From positions 1-64,000 of the forward strand of contig NZ_LYPB01000081.1 in the NCBI RefSeq assembly GCF_001653565.1: DNA of 64,000 nucleotides, read 5' to 3'. This document shows, piece after piece, positions 52,001 through 59,322 of this stretch; position 1 is the stretch's first letter; every line of letters begins with the position of its first letter. The stretch is from Paenibacillus oryzisoli. GTDB taxonomy: Bacteria > Bacillota > Bacilli > Paenibacillales > NBRC-103111. The notes beneath the pieces were generated by a model. That model worked only from the letters and a program-made list of their open reading frames with translations. It made no database searches and had not been told where the DNA came from. The translations under genes were made by a program, and so were the position numbers.

Positions 52001-54720
52001 ATGTTCCCTTGGATGATAAAGGAAAATTCTATTACTACGCACCATTAGCGTGGGGAGCATCGACGGATCGCGTACAGTTTACGATGACGGCTACTGATGG
52101 AGTTGGCAACAAAACCGAGTATGGATTTGAAATCATCCGAGGTATACCTGAAGCGATTCCGGCAACTCCTAGCGATCTTGCGGCATTGACAACGGGCAAT
52201 GCGCAGATGAGTGCGCCGTATCAATTTGGTACAACCGTATATCAAGCAGTAGCCTATTCAGACAATGTTCGTGTGTATGCAGTTCCGATGGCTGCTACTT
52301 CTGTCGTGACGATCGACGGCACGATAGTTCCTGAGAGCGGTTATGTCGATATCACCGTACCTGCTACTGGGAAATCAGTATCTATCAACGTACACTCCGT
52401 TAGCGCAGGAGACAAGTCCTACACGCTGAATCTTGATGGAACAGGTTCCAAAGAAGCATTATTGACTACATTGAAGCTGAATAATGCCACGGCTTCGCAA
52501 CCGGGAGATGTACTACCGGCGAAAGCCTTCACTGGGACGGAAGAAAACTATGCCGTTTATGTGGATAATACCGTGGACACAGTAACCTTGACACCTGGTG
52601 CAATCAAAGCCGGTTCGGGCATTAAGGTCAAAGGTCAATCCGTTCAGGGCGGGCAAGCTTCTCAAGCAATTCAGCTGCAAGTTGGCGAGAATCAAATCCC
52701 TGTGGTTGTGACCTCACCAGACGGATCAGAAACACGTAACTACCAAGTAACCGTTGTTCGAGAACTAAGTGGCAATGCGCAACTGCAAAGCTTGGGACTC
52801 GCTACGGACGGAGCTCAGTTGTTAACTGACTTCAACCCGGCAGTAGCAAATTATGAGGTTCTTGTACCTTATACAGCTGGTGAGTTTAAGCTTCTACCAG
52901 TTGCTGCACAATCGGATGCTGTCATCTATGTTAATGGTCAAAAGGTAACGAACGGAACTGTCATGTCACTTCCATTTACGAAGGAAGCACAAACCTTTAC
53001 GATTAAGGTGGAAGCTCAAGATAGCACCGCACTCACCTATATTGTATCTGTATTGCGTAAGCAGACAGTGCCTGGTCAGCCGCCATTACTGGCGAGCTTA
53101 GAGGCAGATACCCTCTTGGATGGTGTTTTTACGCCATACAAGCTGAAATACGGAACGATTTCAGTTACTGAAAACTATAGCGCCACAATCAAGGCGATTA
53201 CAAATGATCCAGAGGCGACTGTAACGGTGCGCAATGTAAAACGTAAAGGCGGCGGCACTTTTACACCTGTTATTGAAATTGGAAACAATACGATTATCGT
53301 CAATGTGGAATCAGCCGATCTTAAGTCTTCTCAGACATATTCCATCGACGTAAAACGTGTACCGGAATCTAGTGATAATGGAATCCGCCAAACGACGGTT
53401 GCGGGAAGTTCGGGAGGTTGGACGTTCCAAACCAACATCGTGCGAACCCAATCGGTAGATCGCAAAGCGCTAGATACCGTGAAATTGAGTACTTCAGATG
53501 CACGTAAGATCTTGGAAAAGGCTACAGAGAATAAGGATCAAGTTGCTCGCATCTATGTAACAGACTTGCCAGATAGTCCTGCAGATGAGCGAATTGTCAG
53601 CTTAAATGCGGAGACGGTAAGTTTGCTGGCAGATGGAGGAATGGCGCTGCAGTTGGTGCTGCCTGATGGGCAGATCACCGTATCAGTAGAGTCCCTACAG
53701 CAAATGGGCAAAGACGGAAAAGATGCTTACTTCCGAATTGTTCCGGTCCGTGCTGAGGCTGAGCGCAGTGAAGTAACAACACGCGTGCAATCCGCTGATC
53801 TGGTTCTCAAAGATGCAGAAGGTAGATCGGTCACCATTATTGGTCAACCGCTTAAGATTGAGACCAACTATTCGGGATACAAGACGGAAGTCGTGTTCCC
53901 ACTGAATAATTTGAGTTTGCCAGAAAACGCAGCAGCGGCGAAACAAGTACTGGATGGACTTGCTGTGTATATTGAACATAGCGACGGCGAAAAGGTGCTT
54001 ACGCAAGGAGAAATCCGTTATGATGCGGATGGTAAACCAATCGGAATTGCTATTGAGATCAGTAAATTCAGTACATTTACCATTATTCAGAAAAATGGAG
54101 CTGGAGCTCTGAAACCGTATTTGTCCGGTTACCCAGACGGCACATTCCACCCAACGCAAGCCATTACGCGTGCGGAATTGGCGACAATTTTGAATCGTAT
54201 TGGCGCTGCTAAGTCGGACATTGCATCAGTTTCGGCACAACCTAGTGGTTATCCGGACGTTGCCAAAGGACATTGGGCTGCTGAAGCTATTGCCAACATG
54301 CAGCGCGCAGGAGTGATGCTCGGGGATGATACCGGCTTCCGTCCTAACGATGCGATTACTCGCGGCGAGATTGCTAACATTGCTGCTAGACTGCTTCCAG
54401 TTGGAGCAACTGGAAACACTGCTTATGCAGGTTACAGCGATACGCAAGAGCACTGGGCTTTCGAAGCGATTAAGCAAGCTTCGCAAGCAGGCATTTTACA
54501 AGGTTATTCCGATGGTACCTTCCTCCCGGATAATCAATTGAATCGTGCGGAAGCAGTGACGATATTAAACCGATTGTTCGAGCGACCGACAGCCGACGTG
54601 AAGTCATCAAGCTGGCCGGATGTTCCGCAGGAGCATTGGGCACTTCGTGAAATTGAATCAGCTTCGGGCACTGTACAAGTGTTGTCTGATGGCAGTGTAT
54701 ACGTAGTACCTAGTCACTAA
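46072..54720 (+). CDS. Giant SLH-anchored surface protein with Kelch, FN3 and cadherin-like modules
   Basis: 2882 residues. Signal peptide about 1-35. Residues about 60-440 are Kelch-type propeller blades (repeated LFGG then DDTWLWDG). Residues 440-680 hold Ig/FN3-like strands; 680-1180 is a long beta-rich region I do not recognise; and 1300-1640 has repeated prepeptidase-like sandwiches (YVLKVGEAQGDIIVYKPDGRPY). An FN3 domain stands at about 1713-1810, Ig-like domains at 1820-2060, and three cadherin-like beta-sandwich domains at about 2127-2430 (SGSETRNYQVTVVR-like ends). Three SLH units at about 2680-2880 (GYPDGTFHPTQAITRAELA, GFRPNDAITRGEIA, GYSDGTFLPDNQLNRAEAV) bind secondary cell-wall polymer. 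TTG 46072 follows AGAGG. A single-gene transcript ended by a strong terminator. Adhesion or a matrix role is inferred. Confidence 0.9.
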   Translation: MNRRRKTGWAKLLIAALLFQYIPFLYGGSSVAQAKDVAPGTNTVLQNTYGPATKITDYTWQRVTTNLAPDARQGASMVFDEMAENVVMFGGQGNSGLFDETWIWDGYEKTWQELQHLTPSPSKRKGAVMAYDPATEKVLLFGGEGQSGTLLGDTWLWDGMEAKWEQVQGLTDSPIARGGAQLAYNGDQLVLFGGYSGSGSSKHLQDDTWLWDGTGWTQATPDDKPPAAYGGQMAFDGKTAVLYGGNAGSITKEYTSEGTKTTKTITHDDSSPLLWKWDREAKNWSSTPGPEGYGRWGQAMAYDGRRVVFFGGERDYVHTYNNELVPKLKLPSSTYPPTRGSMAYGWNGTKWETAPLKFSTGVMYKSNMDDKGKVYEVQGQPNQVPFPLTNANMAFDGKNFVMFGGNRDEIDIMNKVFGSVVGSEPAAIKNETWLYGYTPPTAPGVKLTVDPILQFDPKHTNDIVSVITNVYDDGTKDITARGGEYREYFPSDGVIPEKFGPWVQVPYTGTEEGTSSFTVELKGLTWHQEYETRGYATNEIGKSYTEIKRFIMKDDPSMVKPDVDIDRVGASVLHVKDKMRLVAIGVGIPNLLRKPLADIHYYLQSKDGKQYPLIYNVINERQLELTWKDELPPGKYDIHLEHDFYEDYVFTEGLMITALDFYKPRNFARVDVPSSSASNEANSLGLQGPFTENPNSAGLYTLNDTTEPVIINDSVMFKGTSLSVDKTKQPATITGDGRLYVNGGGALGSNVSYTIHEGPFTITSDKFALDLSGSAATDYLNMDMPVKASSFIFTKDGLRLTGDLEIGLQVGTQKAKETVPFDNLIFRNNRFDLSGTYTMKNSFQVGPIKASDTKFVVESRIPYVGVQGTGSLPDTNLSFDLNMKTKQGRLDGVSFGMYKKVKLASTGLQVNYLFGNVDKLADKSQIPQKFSVTGSVNDLIVPEMKHPQANYKFNLIGTDSIDMNLSNYGFNGSGTEYYYWLPVKNMDMQTVVNPATAGIKGFSAPGFATKGDINLFEVVKGAIGTYSFNQKGFNGAIKGTVYVPKGIPRIGGATVSNVALSVNEKGINGTFRHNGVGANLKYTFNNNTILFEVEAEPPKKSWWEKGLDFMNNVSDFMDAAEPWLDIAEELFLKNTDSGKQLNDVRIAAANPLKRVFDLTPVSLSFQPDDSVHIDAKARIVNGQLTSVDQTPLITTETNASSGKSTASFTVDRSYTALIALTGDQRTAALKGTASKQSYEQTVYPEISYDADSQMTYMRVSLYAGKWSLTTSGNSHIQVNELLFASDSLKLDELAKLWAQTPDRSVTSLTVKERGSYVLKVGEAQGDIIVYKPDGRPYSLHTAQSDPDWNAFDDKGYVYTLVDAVEAGTWMISAGTSPSAVLNSVPSKTKIEDVMQWVQDQVYPTVFDMTQTDNGQAIVEIYGANEQTKLYTPKGDLYKLQPNTGLPGMNVLYDESQQKKTIFLDDVDLKGQWKVVSSSYTSVIAYKSTRKFKSIKPLGMEGRFSKYLEIAENGNYMLTVSGGNANTVITAPDGSPYTLNFDAPDGNAYLQPASDRVSSASSSGDPLEQTKISTPNPVNDGRDTLYVSLLNAPAGKWMIQNATKVDLQIQKLIPLPDIKASVNAVAGVENRIQVTWSMENASSDAQVTMMLTDSADQWVGEVIQSGLPSSGSKAIDLPTSLLPGTYYLSVVGESADKAPIHVITDATVEVTAPITLGTPEQLEVLSTGNGEVSLRWASIAGDVTAYRVWASESASGKAAVPIMDLPPQAGSEQNAVITELTPGKKYDISVSAFGNEQGRIVLSPTSASVLADLPVPQPPTLSVAIDAGTKAVIEQAYTSYDGNKEKLMLTAAEQASLKVTADQNATLTLFINGQQLGSNEQVAAGGTAAFVLQDLLGVAVLKEREYNVLVESVNERGDRSTAYRKVFVDRTGPMLIASGGNDAEGKPISLNGIITDISRMYITGQTDVGAKLVVNGTNVPLDDKGKFYYYAPLAWGASTDRVQFTMTATDGVGNKTEYGFEIIRGIPEAIPATPSDLAALTTGNAQMSAPYQFGTTVYQAVAYSDNVRVYAVPMAATSVVTIDGTIVPESGYVDITVPATGKSVSINVHSVSAGDKSYTLNLDGTGSKEALLTTLKLNNATASQPGDVLPAKAFTGTEENYAVYVDNTVDTVTLTPGAIKAGSGIKVKGQSVQGGQASQAIQLQVGENQIPVVVTSPDGSETRNYQVTVVRELSGNAQLQSLGLATDGAQLLTDFNPAVANYEVLVPYTAGEFKLLPVAAQSDAVIYVNGQKVTNGTVMSLPFTKEAQTFTIKVEAQDSTALTYIVSVLRKQTVPGQPPLLASLEADTLLDGVFTPYKLKYGTISVTENYSATIKAITNDPEATVTVRNVKRKGGGTFTPVIEIGNNTIIVNVESADLKSSQTYSIDVKRVPESSDNGIRQTTVAGSSGGWTFQTNIVRTQSVDRKALDTVKLSTSDARKILEKATENKDQVARIYVTDLPDSPADERIVSLNAETVSLLADGGMALQLVLPDGQITVSVESLQQMGKDGKDAYFRIVPVRAEAERSEVTTRVQSADLVLKDAEGRSVTIIGQPLKIETNYSGYKTEVVFPLNNLSLPENAAAAKQVLDGLAVYIEHSDGEKVLTQGEIRYDADGKPIGIAIEISKFSTFTIIQKNGAGALKPYLSGYPDGTFHPTQAITRAELATILNRIGAAKSDIASVSAQPSGYPDVAKGHWAAEAIANMQRAGVMLGDDTGFRPNDAITRGEIANIAARLLPVGATGNTAYAGYSDTQEHWAFEAIKQASQAGILQGYSDGTFLPDNQLNRAEAVTILNRLFERPTADVKSSSWPDVPQEHWALREIESASGTVQVLSDGSVYVVPSH

Positions 54721-54735
54721 TAAGTTGTAAACACG

Positions 54736-54770
54736 AAAGCCCATGAGTCTAATCAACTCATGGGCTTTTT
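54736..54770 (+). terminator. Terminator of the giant surface protein gene
   Basis: Perfect 13-bp arms AAAGCCCATGAGT and ACTCATGGGCTTT around a 7-nt loop, then TT. Confidence 0.92.
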
Positions 54771-54959
54771 CTAACGTATTTGGCCCTATAGCGAGTGGTA
54801 CAAAGAGGAATCGATTGGTGTATGATGGAAGTAATCATATTTGTATAAATTTCCTTCGACTTTATGGGAATTTATGGTAGTAAAAGTGGGCTGCCTTCTA
54901 GCAGCATTGGTATGCATAGTACTTGGGATTAGCTCGAGATGCCTATTTCCGTGCAGCAT

Positions 54960-55180
54960 TTACATTGAAATAAAACTGCCCTCGGCCCTTGCTTCAATCC
55001 ACCCTGGAGATATCGCATTGACGCGAATATCGTAGCCCCTAAACTAATGGCCATCGCATGGGTTAGTGCAGAGATACCGCCTTTGGAGGCCGAATATGCC
55101 TCGGTATTAGGCTAGTGGATCACCTCTATCTCAATTTTTCAACAGTGTAACACAATTGCTGCTCCAACATACGCGGCCCC
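54960..55180 (-). pseudogene. Decayed fragment of a short-chain dehydrogenase
   Basis: Read on the minus strand from about 55111, EAYSASKGGISALTHAMAIS is the catalytic Tyr-Lys block of a classical SDR. After one frameshift near 55035, YDIRVNAISPGWIEARAEGS continues as the next conserved block, then a stop. Upstream, KIEIEVI and GAAYVGAAIVLH recall the preceding strands but are interrupted by stops (including TAG just before the block). Neither end of the gene remains. This fills most of the gene-free stretch 54771-55262; nothing else is recognisable there. Confidence 0.7.
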
Positions 55181-55262
55181 TCTTGACTCTAACACTAATG
55201 TTAACGTTTATACTGAAGTTATTCCAAGTAGAGATCTATCAGAAAGGAAGTCTGATTACGAT

Positions 55263-55460
55263 ATGACGATTACGCCACAAGAAGAAAACATGATTAAAGC
55301 TCTTCGTGCAGCTGCATTGCCTCCATTATTTGTGCTCATACGAATTAGAAATGATATTGCAAATGACACTATAAATGTCGAAGAGGGTCGTAGAGATGCC
55401 GTTGTGAAAACTTTAGAAAAGTATATCGCCCCACTATGGGAGGATTATTATAAAGCTTGA
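55263..55460 (+). CDS. Small hypothetical protein
   Basis: 65 residues, helical and charged, with PPLFVLIRIRNDIANDT near the middle and WEDYYKA at the end. I do not recognise it. AAAGGAAG stands 12 nt upstream of ATG 55263, which is distant for a ribosome site. A terminator 40 bases after the stop supports a real transcript. Confidence 0.5.
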   Translation: MTITPQEENMIKALRAAALPPLFVLIRIRNDIANDTINVEEGRRDAVVKTLEKYIAPLWEDYYKA

Positions 55461-55499
55461 AAATAAAGCTGCCGCGGAAAGATGTCGGCAGGATCAGAT

Positions 55500-55535
55500 A
55501 GTCCCGGTGAGCTCGTACAGTCACTGGGGCTTTTT
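55500..55535 (+). terminator. Terminator after the small hypothetical gene
   Basis: AGTCCCGGTGA and TCACTGGGGCT pair with two G-U pairs around a 10-nt loop, then TTTT. Confidence 0.75.
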
Positions 55536-55621
55536 CTATTACCCAATCATCCCTGATGGACGAGTCGATCAAATGATCAAAACGGGTTAGTTATACGCGG
55601 GACGCAGGATGATAACCCATC

Positions 55622-55666
55622 CTGAACAAATGATTATAGACGGATATTTCCTCCGGTCACTAATAT
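55622..55666 (+). promoter_or_regulatory. Activator site and promoter of the second sugar importer
   Basis: CTGAACAAATGATTATAGAC (55622-55641) is repeated exactly at 61737-61756. Its end overlaps a -35-like TAGACG (55637-55642), 18 bp before TAATAT (55661-55666). CAAATGAT also occurs at 55570-55577, and CAGGATG / CATCCTG (55605-55624) forms an inverted repeat just before it. The expected binder is the AraC regulator encoded at 59323-61593. Confidence 0.7.
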
Positions 55667-55736
55667 GAAATTGTAATCGTCGCTCCGGAAGGATGCGGCG
55701 GGCATGATTCATTAGACAGAAGGAGTGAACGACATA

Positions 55737-56702
55737 ATGGCTGCAATCGATTATTCAGCACATAAACAGGCTGACGCACTTGCTAAAAGGAGAAGATTGA
55801 ATCGCCTGACGGGAAAGCTACTCAAGGATCGGTGGCTGTATCTGATGCTGTTGCCGGGGATTGTCTACTTTTTACTATTCAAATACGGTCCCATGTGGGG
55901 AATTGCGATTGGGTTTCAGGATTACTCTCCGTTCCAGGGGATATCCGGTAGTAAGTGGGTAGGTTTGAAGCATTTTATCCGTTTGTTCAGTGAACCTACA
56001 TTCTTCAAACTACTGAAGAACACGCTGGTCTTGTCTCTCATCCATCTGATCGTTGTCTTTCCGATGCCGATTATTGTAGCGCTTATGCTCAATGAACTGA
56101 GGAAGGAAAAGTTCAAGAAAGCGATCCAAACGCTGATCTACATTCCACACTTCATGTCTTGGGTAATCATTATCGGTATGTTCTATGTATTGTTTGAGTC
56201 CCATGATGGCGTATTTCAGAAGTGGATCGTTTCACTCGGTTTTGAACCTTTTACGTTTATGATGGACCCGGACAAATTTATCCCGATGTATATCCTGCAA
56301 AATATATGGCGCGATACAGGATGGGGAACGATCATCTTTCTCGCTGCACTGGCAGGGGTGGATACGCATCTTTACGAAGCGGCACGTATGGACGGGGCAG
56401 GACGTTTGCGGCAATTGTGGCATATCACACTGCCGTCGATCCGGAGCACCATTCTAATTATGTTTATTTTGCAGCTTGGTAATATTCTTGAGCTTGGATT
56501 CGAGCATGTCTATTTGCTTCTTAACTCGCTCAACCGTGAAGTAGCTGAGATATTTGATACGTATGTCTACACCGCTGGTATCCTGAACGGGATGTATAGT
56601 TATTCGACGGCCATAGGTGTGTTCAAATCAGTCGTTGGCCTTATTCTAGTCGTACTCGCCAATCGGTTATCCAAAAAATTTGGAGAAGAAGGCATATTTT
56701 AA
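55737..56702 (+). CDS. Sugar ABC transporter permease (LplB/YteP type)
   Basis: About 321 residues, six predicted membrane helices. The EAA loop is YEAARMDGAGRLRQLWHITLP near residue 214. It is the first gene of a three-gene importer operon, with 15 bp to the next permease. ATG 55737 lies 11 nt after AAGGAG; GTG 55725 overlaps that site. In gene order and neighbours it matches the YteP-YtcP-YtcQ importer of unsaturated rhamnogalacturonan in Bacillus subtilis. No ATPase gene is present. Confidence 0.93.
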   Translation: MAAIDYSAHKQADALAKRRRLNRLTGKLLKDRWLYLMLLPGIVYFLLFKYGPMWGIAIGFQDYSPFQGISGSKWVGLKHFIRLFSEPTFFKLLKNTLVLSLIHLIVVFPMPIIVALMLNELRKEKFKKAIQTLIYIPHFMSWVIIIGMFYVLFESHDGVFQKWIVSLGFEPFTFMMDPDKFIPMYILQNIWRDTGWGTIIFLAALAGVDTHLYEAARMDGAGRLRQLWHITLPSIRSTILIMFILQLGNILELGFEHVYLLLNSLNREVAEIFDTYVYTAGILNGMYSYSTAIGVFKSVVGLILVVLANRLSKKFGEEGIF

Positions 56703-56717
56703 GAAGGGGTGAGACAT

Positions 56718-57596
56718 ATGATTCACGATCGAAGTTGGGGTTCCCGTCTGTTTGACGTTATCAATTATACAATTCTGATCTTATTTGCACTGAGTACGCT
56801 GCTTCCCTTTGTCCATATTGTTAGTTCATCATTCGCTAGTCCAACGGAAAAGCTTACGAAAGATTTCGTATTGTTCCCAACGCATTTCACGCTGGATGCA
56901 TACCGTTTTATTTTCTCCACGGACCGCATTCTGAATAGCCTTCTGGTCACCGTTCTGATAACAGTCGGCGGAACCATAGTTAATCTAATCATGACTTGCT
57001 TGATGGCTTATCCACTTTCCAGAAGAGATTTGATTGGACGTAGACCGATTATGATGATGGTCATTTTCACGCTCCTATTCAGCGGAGGCATGATTCCTAC
57101 GTTCTTGATTGTGAAAGCCTTGGGACTGCTGGATTCCATGTGGGCGCTCATTATTCCGAGTGCAATTAGTACCTTTAATCTCATTATTCTCAAAAACTTC
57201 TTCCAGCAGATGCCAGATGGCATTGAGGAATCAGCCAAAATCGACGGTGCCAATGATCTTAGTATCCTTATACGCATCATACTTCCGCTCTCGCTGCCGG
57301 CGCTTGCAACATTCGGTCTATTCTACGCAGTTGGTCATTGGAATACGTTCATGTCTGCCATTCTGTACATCCGAGATACGGACAAATGGCCAATTCAAGT
57401 GCTGCTGCGCTCCTTTGTTTTGTTATCCGAGGGCCGGTTAGACGATGCAGCGAACCTAGACGGGGATATCCAATTGCCGCCAGAAACGGTGAAAATGGCT
57501 GTCATTACGGTGGCTACGCTTCCAATCTTATGCGTTTATCCTTTTTTACAAAAGCATTTCGCGAAAGGTGTTATGATGGGTTCTATCAAAGGTTGA
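56718..57596 (+). CDS. Sugar ABC transporter permease (LplC/YtcP type)
   Basis: About 292 residues, six predicted membrane helices, EAA loop ESAKIDGANDLSILIRIILP near residue 177, ending in FAKGVMMGSIKG as is usual for this type. ATG 56718 stands 8 nt after AAGGGG; the tracked GTG overlaps the ribosome site. It pairs with the preceding permease. Confidence 0.93.
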   Translation: MIHDRSWGSRLFDVINYTILILFALSTLLPFVHIVSSSFASPTEKLTKDFVLFPTHFTLDAYRFIFSTDRILNSLLVTVLITVGGTIVNLIMTCLMAYPLSRRDLIGRRPIMMMVIFTLLFSGGMIPTFLIVKALGLLDSMWALIIPSAISTFNLIILKNFFQQMPDGIEESAKIDGANDLSILIRIILPLSLPALATFGLFYAVGHWNTFMSAILYIRDTDKWPIQVLLRSFVLLSEGRLDDAANLDGDIQLPPETVKMAVITVATLPILCVYPFLQKHFAKGVMMGSIKG

Positions 57597-57659
57597 TGAT
57601 AACTAGAACCCATTTAACCATAGCATTCTCAACTATTATAAAATGGAGGTCTTGAACAC

Positions 57660-59192
57660 ATGGCTATGCGTAGAAATATGGGAGTAAAAGCAGTGGTGGC
57701 AGTTAGTATGGTTGGTTTGCTGATGACAGCTTGTTCTGCGGAGAAGCAAACATCTGAACAGCCAACGTCTGCGCAGCAAACGGGAACATCGAAGGACACA
57801 CAGCCTACGACAATTGAAATAATGAGTACGTTGCAAGGCGTAGCACCGAAGGAAACAAGTGATGTGCAAAAAGAACTAGAAAAACTTACGAATACGAAAT
57901 TGAATATCACTTGGGTACCGGAAACGGCTTATAAAGAGAAGTTGAACGCCACAATGGCTTCTGGAACGCTTCCGCAAGTCATGTTCACGAATGAAACCAA
58001 ATCCGCCAACATCATTAATGCAGCTCGGTCAGGAGCTTTCTGGGAAGTAGGTCCTTATCTGAAGGACTATCCGAATTTGAGCAAACAAATGGACCCAGAA
58101 GTGTTGAAAGGAATCGCGATTGATGGCAAATTCTACATGCTTCCCCGTCACAGGGATGCTGCCCGCCACGTCATTACGATTCGCAAGGATTGGCTGGATA
58201 AATTAGGATTAGCGATGCCAAAGACGTTAGATGATTTGTATAAAATATCGAAAGCATTTACGGAAAATGATCCCGATGGGAACGGTAAGAAAGATACGGT
58301 CGGATTGGTGGAAGACGGTTTAAATGCCATGGTTCGCAGCATTGCCGTTTACCACGGAGCCCCGATGAATTATGGCGTGCAGAACGGGCAAGTGGTTCCC
58401 AACTTCATGACGCCAGAGTATTTGGATGGTCTCAAATTTTACAAGAAGCTGTTTGCCGAGAAATTAATGAATTCCGACTTTCCTATCATCAATACGCAGC
58501 AACGCCGGGATATGATGGCGCAAGGGAAAGCGGGAATCATGATCGCGGTCGAATCTGATGCTCCGGTTATTCAGAAAGAAGCGGTAAAGATAAATCCGAA
58601 GGCGGAATTTGATTTGATTCAAGGTGTGACAGGACCACTAGGGCTGAAAGTATCGGCTACTTCAGGGTATAATGGAGCCATTTTATTTTCCAAGAGCAGC
58701 ATTAAATCGGAAGCGGAATTCAGAAAAATTCTAGCGTTCTATGATAAAATGTCGACCCCCGAAATGTTAACTTTGACGGGGAAAGGTATTAAAGATATTG
58801 ATTATAAGATTGTAGATGGATTCGTTGAGCCTGTGAATCCCCGCGCTGAAGACCGCAAATCGGATGCTAACTATCTCAATTTTGGAGTCGCAAATCCGAG
58901 TAATGAGTTACCTATTAAATCAACAGACCCACTCGTCATAAAAGGGAAAAAGATGGTAGCTGATAATGCCAAAATTGCCATTTACGATGTAACAACACCA
59001 CTTGATTCCAAAACCAAGACCGAGAAAGGACCAGAACTAGATAAAATTAGTCGTGATGCTCAGATTAAATTCATCATGGGTGAAATCGACGAGGCTGGCT
59101 ACAAAAAATCCCTTGAACAGTGGAGCAAAGCAGGCGGCGATCAAATCATCAAGGAATTTACAGAGGATTACAAGAAGCAAGGCGGTAAATAA
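57660..59192 (+). CDS. Sugar ABC transporter substrate-binding lipoprotein 3
   Basis: 510 residues. The lipoprotein signal ends at LMTAC (cysteine near residue 25), followed by a Gln/Thr/Ser tether and a family 1 binding domain of the LplA/YtcQ type. A DPDGNGKKDT segment near residue 202 is the calcium-binding-like loop common in these proteins. It is only distantly related to the two binding proteins at 13.8 and 17.5 kb. GGAGGT precedes ATG 57660 by 9 nt. A terminator separates it from the regulator gene. Confidence 0.92.
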   Translation: MAMRRNMGVKAVVAVSMVGLLMTACSAEKQTSEQPTSAQQTGTSKDTQPTTIEIMSTLQGVAPKETSDVQKELEKLTNTKLNITWVPETAYKEKLNATMASGTLPQVMFTNETKSANIINAARSGAFWEVGPYLKDYPNLSKQMDPEVLKGIAIDGKFYMLPRHRDAARHVITIRKDWLDKLGLAMPKTLDDLYKISKAFTENDPDGNGKKDTVGLVEDGLNAMVRSIAVYHGAPMNYGVQNGQVVPNFMTPEYLDGLKFYKKLFAEKLMNSDFPIINTQQRRDMMAQGKAGIMIAVESDAPVIQKEAVKINPKAEFDLIQGVTGPLGLKVSATSGYNGAILFSKSSIKSEAEFRKILAFYDKMSTPEMLTLTGKGIKDIDYKIVDGFVEPVNPRAEDRKSDANYLNFGVANPSNELPIKSTDPLVIKGKKMVADNAKIAIYDVTTPLDSKTKTEKGPELDKISRDAQIKFIMGEIDEAGYKKSLEQWSKAGGDQIIKEFTEDYKKQGGK

Positions 59193-59202
59193 TCGGCTAT
59201 TT

Positions 59203-59231
59203 AAAAGATGGGAGATTTCTTCCGTCTTTTT
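59203..59231 (+). terminator. Terminator after binding protein 3
   Basis: AAAAGATGGGAG, loop ATTT, CTTCCGTCTTTT (two G-U pairs), then T. Confidence 0.8.
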
Positions 59232-59322
59232 CCGCTTACTTTCGGTGAATCGACTGGCTATCATTTGTTATATGCTAAAATTAGAACTGAAAGATTAAAC
59301 ATCCAGCAGCGGAGGTATATTC

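Noticed and set aside
54841..55035. A 64-residue plus-strand reading frame
   Set aside because: It lies over the decayed SDR fragment, lacks a ribosome site and has no family resemblance.
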